Assembly: GCF_004768465.1 (NCBI RefSeq)
Contig: NZ_SRMF01000014.1
Span: forward strand, 1-64,000
Reading direction: 5' to 3'
Length of the DNA: 64,000 nucleotides
Source of the DNA: Natronospirillum operosum
GTDB taxonomy: Bacteria; Pseudomonadota; Gammaproteobacteria; Pseudomonadales; Natronospirillaceae
The notes under the pieces are model-generated. The model worked only from the letters and a program-made list of their open reading frames with translations. It was not told the DNA's origin and searched no databases. Numbering within the stretch: position 1 is the stretch's first letter; every line of letters begins with the position of its first letter. The position numbers and the translations under genes are program-made. Of the stretch, positions 1 to 7,458 are shown piece after piece.

Positions 1-39
1 CTTTGGTAGCAGATCAATCAGGGAAGAAGGGCGCGAACC

Positions 40-528
40 ATGACAACAACGAACGGCAATCAGCACGCCACTCAGGAAAAGCAGCCAATACAACTCAGCC
101 TCTACGAGAGCCTGGGCATGATGATGTGGCTGATGAACCACGCTGATTACCACAGCACCTGGCCGCTGTGGAGTCTGGATCAGGACATTCTGCCGCCGCT
201 GATGCTGGGCCAGTACAAGCTCTATCTGGATGAACAGCAGAACCCGGTGGGTTTTGTGACCTGGGCCTGGTTGGATGACGCCGGGCGGGACATCGTTCTG
301 GAGGGCAAGGCTGTTCCCGGATTCAAAGCCTGGAATGCTGGCGAATATCTGATGGTCAATGATTTTGTAGCGCCCTGGGGGCATGCGAAGTTTATCGCCA
401 ATGATTTGAGGGTCATTGTTTTTCCGAATGCCAGAGGCTTTGCATTGCGACGCAATGCAGATGGCTCAATACGGAAAACCTATCTTGGCCATGGCCTAAA
501 TGCAGTACCAAATGGCTGTACAACATAA
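40..528 (+). CDS. HlyC/RtxC-type toxin-activating lysine acyltransferase
   Basis: The 162-residue protein matches the HlyC/RtxC family in length and motifs. These cytoplasmic enzymes transfer a fatty acyl group from acyl-ACP to internal lysines of secreted RTX toxins. The block ADYHSTWP aligns with the HlyC block holding its catalytic His23, making H38 the likely catalytic histidine; NDFVAPWG aligns with the HlyC block holding Asp92, making D108 the likely partner. The start has a good ribosome binding site (GAAGG at 26-30, nine bases upstream). No RTX toxin gene is present in the window; the next gene is a small glycine-rich peptide followed by a type I secretion system. I infer that the peptide, or something encoded just left of the window, is the substrate. 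Family assignment is firm; substrate is inference. Confidence 0.88.
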   Translation: MTTTNGNQHATQEKQPIQLSLYESLGMMMWLMNHADYHSTWPLWSLDQDILPPLMLGQYKLYLDEQQNPVGFVTWAWLDDAGRDIVLEGKAVPGFKAWNAGEYLMVNDFVAPWGHAKFIANDLRVIVFPNARGFALRRNADGSIRKTYLGHGLNAVPNGCTT

Positions 529-543
529 ATAACAAAGAATTCA

Positions 544-563
544 GCGGGTGCGGACACACCCGC
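544..563 (+). terminator. Hairpin after the acyltransferase gene
   Basis: Perfect 7-bp stem GCGGGTG/CACCCGC with a 6-base loop, 15 bases after the acyltransferase stop. No run of T follows, so it may be a weak terminator, a processing site or an mRNA-stabilising structure in front of the peptide gene. Confidence 0.4.
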
Positions 564-627
564 CGAATAACCAGCCCTGAAAGACAGAGCTGGTTCCTTC
601 AACCGGAAGATCAAAGGAGAAATGATT

Positions 628-906
628 ATGTCCAAATTGTATGCACAGCACAACCTGATGACGACTGAGCTGGATGCTGCCTACGGCGGTGGTGGTGGCA
701 GTAGCAGTAACACTCAGAGCAATACTGAGGCAGCAAATACAGATGCTCTTCTACAATGTACGGCCGAAGCCACCACTGCCGGATTGATTACAGGTGCAGG
801 GTTCTCTGCAACTGGTCCCGGCTCAATTTTAATTGGAACAGCAACAGGGGCTGCTTATGTATTATCTGGTCAAGGAGCTTGCTCAGATGTTGACTTAAAC
901 CCTTAA
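628..906 (+). CDS. Small glycine-rich peptide with double-glycine type leader (putative exported peptide precursor)
   Basis: The start at 628 is preferred over an in-frame ATG at 622 because AGGAG (614-618) lies nine bases upstream of it. The 92-residue product begins with a leader-like segment in which TTELDAAYGG resembles the ELxxVxGG motif of double-glycine bacteriocin leaders; a run of five glycines (G20-G24) follows. The rest is rich in Gly, Ala, Ser and Thr, anionic, with a hydrophobic glycine-zipper-like stretch (about 52-82) and exactly two cysteines (C44 and C85) that could form a disulfide. The only lysine is K3, in the leader; there is no arginine. Its place between an acyltransferase gene and a type I exporter suggests it is the exported and possibly modified product. 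No known family was recognised, so function is inferred. Confidence 0.72.
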   Translation: MSKLYAQHNLMTTELDAAYGGGGGSSSNTQSNTEAANTDALLQCTAEATTAGLITGAGFSATGPGSILIGTATGAAYVLSGQGACSDVDLNP

Positions 907-934
907 CTATATAGAGCATAAGTTATTTTAATAT

Positions 935-955
935 GCGGCTCTTAATGAGAGCCGC
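935..955 (+). terminator. Hairpin between peptide gene and downstream genes (possible attenuator)
   Basis: Stem GCGGCTC/GAGCCGC with a 7-base loop, 29 bases after the peptide stop codon, followed by TTCT rather than a full T tract. Such partial terminators after precursor genes can make the precursor transcript more abundant than the exporter transcript; that role here is inference. Confidence 0.5.
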
Positions 956-974
956 TTCTATTGGAGAGGTTACC

Positions 975-1163
975 ATGAAGAGATTGTTTATAAGAGTTTC
1001 ATCAATTTATGGACAAATGATGGCAATTATAATTTTATTGGGAGAGACGGGAGTGCTATTTGGAGATGTCAATCTTTTTATTTTTACTGTCTTTTTTATT
1101 CCGTTATTGATAACCATAGAGGCCATTGTTTACTACACCAAAACCAAGGAAAAAAATCATTAA
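975..1163 (+). CDS. Small two-helix membrane protein (possible immunity protein)
   Basis: A 62-residue product starting MKRLFIRVSS, chosen because GAGAGG (964-969) sits five bases upstream of ATG 975. Two hydrophobic segments (about residues 14-30 and 33-53) predict two inner-membrane helices and a short Lys-rich cytoplasmic tail. The gene is clearly AT-richer than the exporter genes downstream. Small membrane proteins beside bacteriocin precursor genes are often immunity proteins, and that is the role I infer from position alone. No family was recognised; it could also be an exporter accessory. Confidence 0.5.
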   Translation: MKRLFIRVSSIYGQMMAIIILLGETGVLFGDVNLFIFTVFFIPLLITIEAIVYYTKTKEKNH

Positions 1164-1262
1164 AGCAACCGGTTGGGCCAATTTAAATGATGCAGTGCGA
1201 AAGACATTTAGAAAATAAAATATATTTGAGAGCGGACGATTAATTAGCGAGCCAAGATATTT

Positions 1263-3530
1263 ATGCTCCCAGCAAAACTAAAAGAAGATAGCCTCAATCA
1301 GATTGACCAGTCGCTTGCTAACATCGGCGCGGCTAACCGTATCGGATTGTCTGCGCACAAATCAATTGCTAACAAACATATCGCGACTTCGGTATTGATC
1401 TCGCTGATCAATGAGTTGAAGACTGTGGAATGCAAAGTCAAGCCAGCCGATGCTGTCCTGGCTCATTTGAAACCGAGTGCCGCACAGACATTTTCATTAG
1501 TGGCCTTGTCAGACGAGGGCGATACCTATCTGGTTTCAGCTGAGGAAGATGGATCAGTCACGTTGCGGTCCTATTTCCATATTGATGAAGTGGTAGACGA
1601 ATTTTCAGGCACTTGGTCAGAGCTGAAAAAAGAGCTGGATCTGTGTTCTGAGGTGCTGGTCATTCAGTACACGGAGTCCACACCGGGCGTGGCCGCGAGC
1701 AAATCTGGTGCAAACAGCACTGCTGGCGGTTCCCATTATTCCAGTTCCTATGTCACCGATCACTTTCTGAACCACAAGCGCTATGCCTGGGGCATCATCG
1801 GTATCTCCGTGGTGCTGGCCTTGCTTGGGGTGGCGACGCCACTGGGTTTTCAGACCTTTGCCGACAAGATCCTGCCCTATTCAGCCATTAATTCCCTGGT
1901 GGTGGTTGTCGTCCTGCTGTTGCTGGCGGCAGTGGCCACCAGTGTGTTTCAGTGTTTTCACGATTATCAGGAAAGTGTGCTGTTCGCCAAATACCAGAAC
2001 GGGCTGGGCAAGGAGGTGTTCCGGCGCCTGATGGCGATGGATGTGCCCTTCTTTGATCAGCGCAAGGTGGGCGATCTCACCAAGCTGGTGGATCAGGTAC
2101 AGGAAGCCTCCAACTTTCTGGTGAAGCAGATGCTGTCATCCGTGGTGGCGGTGATCTCGCTGTTGGTGGTGTTGCCGATTCTGTTTGTCTACAGCGTGCA
2201 GCTCTCCCTGGTGGTGCTGGCCATCGGTTTCGGGATGGCGTTCACGGTCGGTGTGGCACTGCGGCCCCTGCGCAACCGGGTCAAGCAGGCGTATGGCTAT
2301 GATGCCAGCTTCCAGTCTGTGCTGATCGAGACGCTGAAAGGCATGCGCACCATCAAGTCGCTGGCCAATGAGTCGCATTTTCGCCATCGCGCCAATACCA
2401 GCCTGGAGCACAACCTCTATGGTGGGTTCAATGTTGCACGCTTTAGCAATGTGGTGGGGGCGCTGGTCAACTTCCAGAGTCAGTTGATCACCATTGCGGT
2501 AATCTTCTTTGGGGCTCAGGCGGTGTTTGCCCAGCAGATGACGATAGGGCAGCTGATCGCCTTCAACATGCTGGCCAACAATGTGGTCAACCCGCTGGTG
2601 TCACTGGTGATGACGGCGCACGGTTGGGAAAACTTCCGGCTGGCACGGCGCAAGCTGGCGGAACTGACGCCCCCGGAGCCGCCGGCACTGCAGCTTTCCG
2701 GGTCACAGGTGGATCTGGAAGGCGATATCGAATTCCGCGACCTCTGGTTCCGTTATCCGGTGTCGGCCGACAATCCCGATGAAGATGAGCAGGCTTATGT
2801 ACTGCGCGATGTCAATCTGACCATTCGCCAGGGCGAGATCATCGGTATTGTGGGCGGCAGCGGTTCGGGCAAGTCGACCCTGGCCAATCTGCTGATGGGC
2901 TTCTATGCGCCAACCCGCGGCAAGGTGCTGATCAATGGCCATGATCTGGCGCTGGTCAGCCCGGATACCCTGCGCTCACGTATTTCTTCGGTGCAGCAGA
3001 CCAGCTTTCTGTTCAATACCTCTGTGGTCGAGAATGTGTATCTGGGCCGTCTGGACTCGGGCCTGGAGGACATTCAGCAGGCGCTGGAAGAGTCAGGCAG
3101 TCAGGACTTTGTCGACAGCCTGCCGCAGAAGTTCATGACACCCCTGTCGGAAGATGGCGGCAACCTGTCGGGCGGCCAGCGTCAGCGCCTGGCCATTGCC
3201 CGGGCGCTGGTGCGCAACAGTGACATTCTGCTGTTTGACGAGGCCACCAGTGCGCTCGACAACGAAACCGAAGACACCATCAAGGAAACCATCTACGCTG
3301 CCTGTCAGGACAAGACCGGTATCATCATCGCGCATCGGCTGAACACCCTGTCCTATTGCGACCGCATAGTCGTCATGCAAGCAGGCACCATAGAAGCGGT
3401 GGGCACCCACGACGAATTGCTGCAGTCGGACAACAGCTATCATCGGATGTGGCAATCGATGCTGCGCCGGGATGAAGCCCTGACCGGGATGGGGCTGGAA
3501 GGTGATTCCGAGGTGGTCCATGCAGTATAG
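1263..3530 (+). CDS. Type I secretion ABC transporter/ATPase (HlyB-like)
   Basis: The 755-residue protein is an inner-membrane peptide or protein exporter, fused membrane domain plus ATPase. Residues about 1-150 sit where a C39 peptidase domain would be, but the Gln-Cys motif of an active C39 peptidase is absent, so it reads as a C39-like docking domain. Membrane helices span about 170-450. The ATPase domain shows Walker A GGSGSGKST (about 530-538), signature LSGGQRQR (about 635), Walker B ILLFDEATSALD (about 655) and an H-loop in IIIAHR. It probably pairs with the HlyD and TolC-like proteins directly downstream; their coding regions overlap. Expected cargo is the peptide at 628-906. The start has no strong ribosome binding site, so a slightly different start is possible. 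Confidence 0.9.
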   Translation: MLPAKLKEDSLNQIDQSLANIGAANRIGLSAHKSIANKHIATSVLISLINELKTVECKVKPADAVLAHLKPSAAQTFSLVALSDEGDTYLVSAEEDGSVTLRSYFHIDEVVDEFSGTWSELKKELDLCSEVLVIQYTESTPGVAASKSGANSTAGGSHYSSSYVTDHFLNHKRYAWGIIGISVVLALLGVATPLGFQTFADKILPYSAINSLVVVVVLLLLAAVATSVFQCFHDYQESVLFAKYQNGLGKEVFRRLMAMDVPFFDQRKVGDLTKLVDQVQEASNFLVKQMLSSVVAVISLLVVLPILFVYSVQLSLVVLAIGFGMAFTVGVALRPLRNRVKQAYGYDASFQSVLIETLKGMRTIKSLANESHFRHRANTSLEHNLYGGFNVARFSNVVGALVNFQSQLITIAVIFFGAQAVFAQQMTIGQLIAFNMLANNVVNPLVSLVMTAHGWENFRLARRKLAELTPPEPPALQLSGSQVDLEGDIEFRDLWFRYPVSADNPDEDEQAYVLRDVNLTIRQGEIIGIVGGSGSGKSTLANLLMGFYAPTRGKVLINGHDLALVSPDTLRSRISSVQQTSFLFNTSVVENVYLGRLDSGLEDIQQALEESGSQDFVDSLPQKFMTPLSEDGGNLSGGQRQRLAIARALVRNSDILLFDEATSALDNETEDTIKETIYAACQDKTGIIIAHRLNTLSYCDRIVVMQAGTIEAVGTHDELLQSDNSYHRMWQSMLRRDEALTGMGLEGDSEVVHAV

Positions 3531-4875
3531 CTTCCGTGAAGTGCATACCCTGAACCTGCTGCATGACAATGAAGAGTACAGCCGGCGGTTCAACATTCCC
3601 ATCGATCTGAAACTGATGACCCTGATCATTCTGCTGGTGGTGGGCACCGCCATTACCTGCGGCATCATCTTCAAGGTCGACAAGATTGTGCCCGCGGAGG
3701 GGGTGCTGGAGACCCGCGCCCGGTTGTTCGAGGTGCGAGCGGTGGAGTCCGGTCGGGTCAGTGAGGTACTGGTCACGGAAGGGCAGGAGGTTGTCGAGGG
3801 CCAGCCGCTGGTGCGTTTTGATTCGCATCTGGTGGCACTGGAAATTGAGCGTCTGCGGCAGGAGAAGCAGACACTGCGGCGCAGCATCTGGACGCGTTAT
3901 TACGAACTGGAGCCGGTGGCCAACGGCCACCTGATGGAGCACTTCTCGACTCAGCTTGCTGCGCTGGATGATTCGGTCAGTGCTCTCGGTTACCAGACTT
4001 ATCTGAGGCGGCAACTGGAAGATGTTTTGGCCACGCTGGAGCAGTCACAGCAGGTACTGCAGGCCAATGTGGACACCAGTGAGGAACGACTGCTGATCGC
4101 CACCGCCACACGTGACATGGAGGCCGACGAGGTGGCGCGCCTGGGCCGTTTGGTAGAACGCGGTGCAGAGAGTACTGCCAGTCTGGAATCTGCGCGCAAA
4201 CGCCTGCAGGAACTGGAGGGCAATGTGGTCTCGTTGCGCGGCTCGATCCGCTCGGATCAGGCCGAACTGGCTCGGCTGGCTGTCGAAATGGAACAACGAC
4301 GCAATGACTTTCGGGTGGAACGTCTGCAACAGATCCAGGATGATCTGGATCAGTACCGGCAGGCGGAGCTCAATCTGGCTCGCCAGCAGCGAATTCTCTC
4401 GGAAATGGAGGTGGTCGCACCCTTTGCCGGCCGGGTGGACAATGTGGAAGTGCGAGGCCCGGGTGAAGCGCTGAGTGAAGGGGATGCCCTGGTGCATTTG
4501 CGGCCGGCTTTCAACGAGGACGACCTGCAGATCGAAATTGAGATTCCGTCCAACTATGCCGTCTGGGTTGAGCCGGGTATGGAGTTTCGGGCCAGTTCTC
4601 TGGGCAACAACCCGGACGATCATGGCTATATTCATGGCCGGGTCGGTTTTGTTTCCAGTTCTTCCGAAGATACAGAAGACGGTCAGCGCCGATATCGCAT
4701 GCGCGGGGAGATCACCGAGATCAACCTGACCGGGCGCAGTGTTCCGCCAGAGGTATTCCTGCGTCCCGGCCTCCAACTGTCTGTCGAGATCAAGTCCGGC
4801 GAGCGTCGTCTGATCAGTTACCTGTTCGACCCGTTCACCAAGCATCTGCGCACCGCCCTGAGCGAGCCTTCATGA
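3520..4875 (+). CDS. HlyD-family membrane fusion (periplasmic adaptor) protein
   Basis: The 451-residue product links an inner-membrane ABC exporter to an outer-membrane channel. A short cytoplasmic N-terminus is followed by one membrane helix (about residues 28-45), then a split lipoyl/beta-barrel core around a long alpha-helical hairpin (about 100-280) rich in Glu, Gln and Leu heptads. The second lipoyl half is visible as VVAPFAGRVDNVEV. ATG 3520 is preferred to an in-frame GTG at 3502 because GAGG lies six bases upstream. It overlaps the ABC gene by 11 bases and the next gene by 4 bases, implying translational coupling. Confidence 0.9.
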   Translation: MQYSFREVHTLNLLHDNEEYSRRFNIPIDLKLMTLIILLVVGTAITCGIIFKVDKIVPAEGVLETRARLFEVRAVESGRVSEVLVTEGQEVVEGQPLVRFDSHLVALEIERLRQEKQTLRRSIWTRYYELEPVANGHLMEHFSTQLAALDDSVSALGYQTYLRRQLEDVLATLEQSQQVLQANVDTSEERLLIATATRDMEADEVARLGRLVERGAESTASLESARKRLQELEGNVVSLRGSIRSDQAELARLAVEMEQRRNDFRVERLQQIQDDLDQYRQAELNLARQQRILSEMEVVAPFAGRVDNVEVRGPGEALSEGDALVHLRPAFNEDDLQIEIEIPSNYAVWVEPGMEFRASSLGNNPDDHGYIHGRVGFVSSSSEDTEDGQRRYRMRGEITEINLTGRSVPPEVFLRPGLQLSVEIKSGERRLISYLFDPFTKHLRTALSEPS

Positions 4876-6293
4876 TGATCGGCAGAAGCAATACTCCGAT
4901 TGTCTGCCTGTTGCTGGCATCGGTTGGTCTGGCGGATCGCCTGGTGGCAGAACCGGTGCTGCCGGAGATGGACCCCGTCACCTATCTGAACCGAGTCGCC
5001 GTGCAGGAGCTGCGCATACTCGAACACCGGGCACGTCAACCTGCCGAAGCGCTGGCGCTGCAACAGGCCGAAGAGTGGTACATCCCGGATCTGACCCTGT
5101 CCAGTCGCTGGGAAGACGAAACGCGCCGAGAGCCTGCCACATCCGAGCAGCGCGGTCTCACATCACGTCTGGATTCGGACTGGACCACTCTGCTAGGCAC
5201 CGAAGTCAATCTGGGTCTGGAATACCAGTACGGTGAACAGGTGAGTGACGTGCCCAGCGGTTTGCCGGAGGATTATCAGGAAAACCAGCAGGTATCCCTC
5301 GATATTCAGCAACCTGTCTTGCGTGGGTTTACACCGGCCTTCAATCGCATTCCCATCCAGTTGGCCCGTGAGGACAGAGCCCGCTTTGACAGCCAGGGTG
5401 AGCTGCATCAGTTCGAAGCCCAGCGCGACGCGGTGCAGGATCTGATTGAGCTGCAGCGGCTGGCCGACAGAGTACAGGTGGAGCAGGCCTTGCTCACCCA
5501 CTATGAACACTTGCTGGATACCACCGAAACACTCTGGCTGGAAGGCCAGAGCACAGAGCTGGATGTGGACTTGGCCCGTCTGGATGTCGCGGAACAGGCT
5601 GCAGCATCGGCGCGCTCCGAGGCAGAGCTGCAACGACAGCAGCGGCAACTGGGATTGCGCATTCGGGAACCCGTGGCCGTCACACCGCTGGATTCACTGG
5701 CGCAGTTGATTGACTGGCTGCAGCCGGTGGAGCAGGTCGAGTTCAGCCCCGGTGATCACCCGGAACTGCAGGTCAGTCTGAGTGAGCAACGCTCGGCCCG
5801 GCTGTCGGTCACTCGGGCCGAGCGGGACCACTGGCCTGAAGTGAGCCTGTTCTATCGCTTTGAAAAGGACTATCGGGAAAGCGTGCCTGATCAGGAAACC
5901 GAAGCCTTCGGCATTCGTCTGAGTTACGCCTTACGTGATATTGCCACGCGCGAGACCCAGCGCCGCGCCGAAGCTGACCGGGATGCTGCGCAATGGCGCT
6001 TGCAGGATGCCCGTGGCCGGCTGCTGGCAGATCGTGATCGCGCTCAGGAGGAACTGGCCGAGACACGTCACGAGATAGCGCTGCTACGTGACGGACTGAC
6101 ATTGAGTGAACAGGCACTGGCTCATGAAGTGGCCCGTTACGAGCAGGGGTTCTCGAGTCTGCTGGATGTCGAGCGGCGGCAGGAAGACCTCCTCAACAGA
6201 CAGATGGCGTTGCTGGATGCGCAGGCACGTTTGGCGAACGGATTGACGGAATTGGTGTATCTCACTCATCAGGATATCAGGAGATGGTTATGA
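4872..6293 (+). CDS. TolC-like outer membrane efflux protein
   Basis: The 473-residue protein begins with a signal peptide (hydrophobic about 9-24) and has the two-fold repeated long helices of the outer-membrane efflux family: the first around residues 160-280 and the second around 355-460. Together with the ABC and HlyD proteins it would form the outer-membrane exit of a dedicated type I system. Dedicated TolC homologues inside the operon are common in bacteriocin and adhesin exporters of this phylum. Start and stop overlap neighbours by four bases on each side, so the three exporter parts are co-translated. Confidence 0.85.
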   Translation: MMIGRSNTPIVCLLLASVGLADRLVAEPVLPEMDPVTYLNRVAVQELRILEHRARQPAEALALQQAEEWYIPDLTLSSRWEDETRREPATSEQRGLTSRLDSDWTTLLGTEVNLGLEYQYGEQVSDVPSGLPEDYQENQQVSLDIQQPVLRGFTPAFNRIPIQLAREDRARFDSQGELHQFEAQRDAVQDLIELQRLADRVQVEQALLTHYEHLLDTTETLWLEGQSTELDVDLARLDVAEQAAASARSEAELQRQQRQLGLRIREPVAVTPLDSLAQLIDWLQPVEQVEFSPGDHPELQVSLSEQRSARLSVTRAERDHWPEVSLFYRFEKDYRESVPDQETEAFGIRLSYALRDIATRETQRRAEADRDAAQWRLQDARGRLLADRDRAQEELAETRHEIALLRDGLTLSEQALAHEVARYEQGFSSLLDVERRQEDLLNRQMALLDAQARLANGLTELVYLTHQDIRRWL

Positions 6294-7411
6294 CATTGGC
6301 AAAGGACAGAGCAACGCCAGTCGGTGACGGGCAGAAATACCTGGAACAATTTCAGGACCTGCTGGTTCAGGGTTTTGAAAACCCGTTGGGCGAGGAAGGG
6401 GATTGTCGGCTCAGGCTGACCGACGGCCCGTCGGAGTGGTCGCTGGATATCTGCTTTTCGGCAGCAGGCCTGCACTTTTCCGGTCCGGACAGCAGTGCGG
6501 CATCAGCAGAACTGACCATACCAGTGACAACAGCCCAGCGACTGGTGGAAGACATCGAGACCGTTGATTTCCGGGATCCGGAGATCATGAGCACAGTGCG
6601 TCTTGACGGCAACCTCGAGACCATCAACCGCATTGCCAAGGCGCTCTTGCAGCCTTCAAGCGATGCCCTGACGCGCATGAGCGCAGCCACCGAGAAGGCC
6701 AGTTCAGCCTACCGGATCAAGGAAGTAGAGCGCGTGGAACGACCGACGGAGCTGGAGCTACTGACTGCCTTGTCCGAGGGTCGACCCATGATTGTGACGG
6801 ATCCGCCGTTACCCAGGGATTCTCGCCCCTGGACACTGGATCGACTGGCAAATGAATACGGCGATGTCCCCCTGCGGGTGCGTTCAGCAGAGCATCAGGA
6901 AACGGTCGCCGAGTTTGTGGCGTCCATGCGTGCTTTCAACGCAGCCAGGGTCGGGAAGATCATCGAGGGGCATACCAAACCCTACACAGAGGGCTGCGCG
7001 CTGCCAGAGGCGATGCGCTCGGCGTTTGTGCCGGGGTATTTCAGTCTGCATGATTACATAGAACCGCAGATATGGCTCGGGTCGGTCCCCGTGACCATGC
7101 CGGCCAGCACCCTGCATCGCGACCCGATGGACGGGTTTCTCTATCAGATTATGGGCCGCAAGCGTTTGATTCTGTACTCACCGGATCAGGCGCCGCTGCT
7201 GTATCCGATGAAGGCCTGGAACAATTACCAGCCCTGCTGGGTGTCGCCGGAGCAGCCTGAATACCAGCGCTTCCCGCGATTCAAGGAGGCACAGCGGCTG
7301 GAAGTCATACTGCAGCCCGGCGAGCTTCTGGTGCAGCCGGCCAGTTGGTTTCATGAAGTCTATTGCCTGGACTCGCCCACCTTCTCGGTCAGCTATTTCT
7401 ATCGCCACTGA
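6290..7411 (+). CDS. JmjC/cupin-like Fe(II)/2-oxoglutarate oxygenase with SCP2-like N-terminal domain
   Basis: The 373-residue protein starts at ATG 6290 (AGGAG six bases upstream; ATG 6284 is too close). Residues about 150-373 carry a cupin-like JmjC fold with the iron-binding motif HRD (H276, D278) and a distal histidine H355 in WFHEVY; K295 in GRKRLIL lies where 2-oxoglutarate binders often sit. Such enzymes hydroxylate protein or peptide side chains. Residues about 20-130 look like an SCP2-type lipid-binding fold (pattern ending VRLDGNLETINRIAKAL), an unusual partner. Since it overlaps the TolC-like gene and shares an operon with an acyltransferase, I infer it modifies the exported peptide or its acyl group. 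The oxygenase call is strong, the SCP2 call moderate, the substrate unknown. Confidence 0.75.
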   Translation: MTLAKDRATPVGDGQKYLEQFQDLLVQGFENPLGEEGDCRLRLTDGPSEWSLDICFSAAGLHFSGPDSSAASAELTIPVTTAQRLVEDIETVDFRDPEIMSTVRLDGNLETINRIAKALLQPSSDALTRMSAATEKASSAYRIKEVERVERPTELELLTALSEGRPMIVTDPPLPRDSRPWTLDRLANEYGDVPLRVRSAEHQETVAEFVASMRAFNAARVGKIIEGHTKPYTEGCALPEAMRSAFVPGYFSLHDYIEPQIWLGSVPVTMPASTLHRDPMDGFLYQIMGRKRLILYSPDQAPLLYPMKAWNNYQPCWVSPEQPEYQRFPRFKEAQRLEVILQPGELLVQPASWFHEVYCLDSPTFSVSYFYRH

Positions 7412-7458
7412 CAGCAAGGTTCGCAAGAATCACAAAATGGACTCAGGGAGCAGAAGGC

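Noticed and set aside
1186-1242. 18-codon frame with one cysteine between the small membrane protein and the exporter, as a second peptide
   Set aside because: No ribosome binding site, no leader motif, too short to support.
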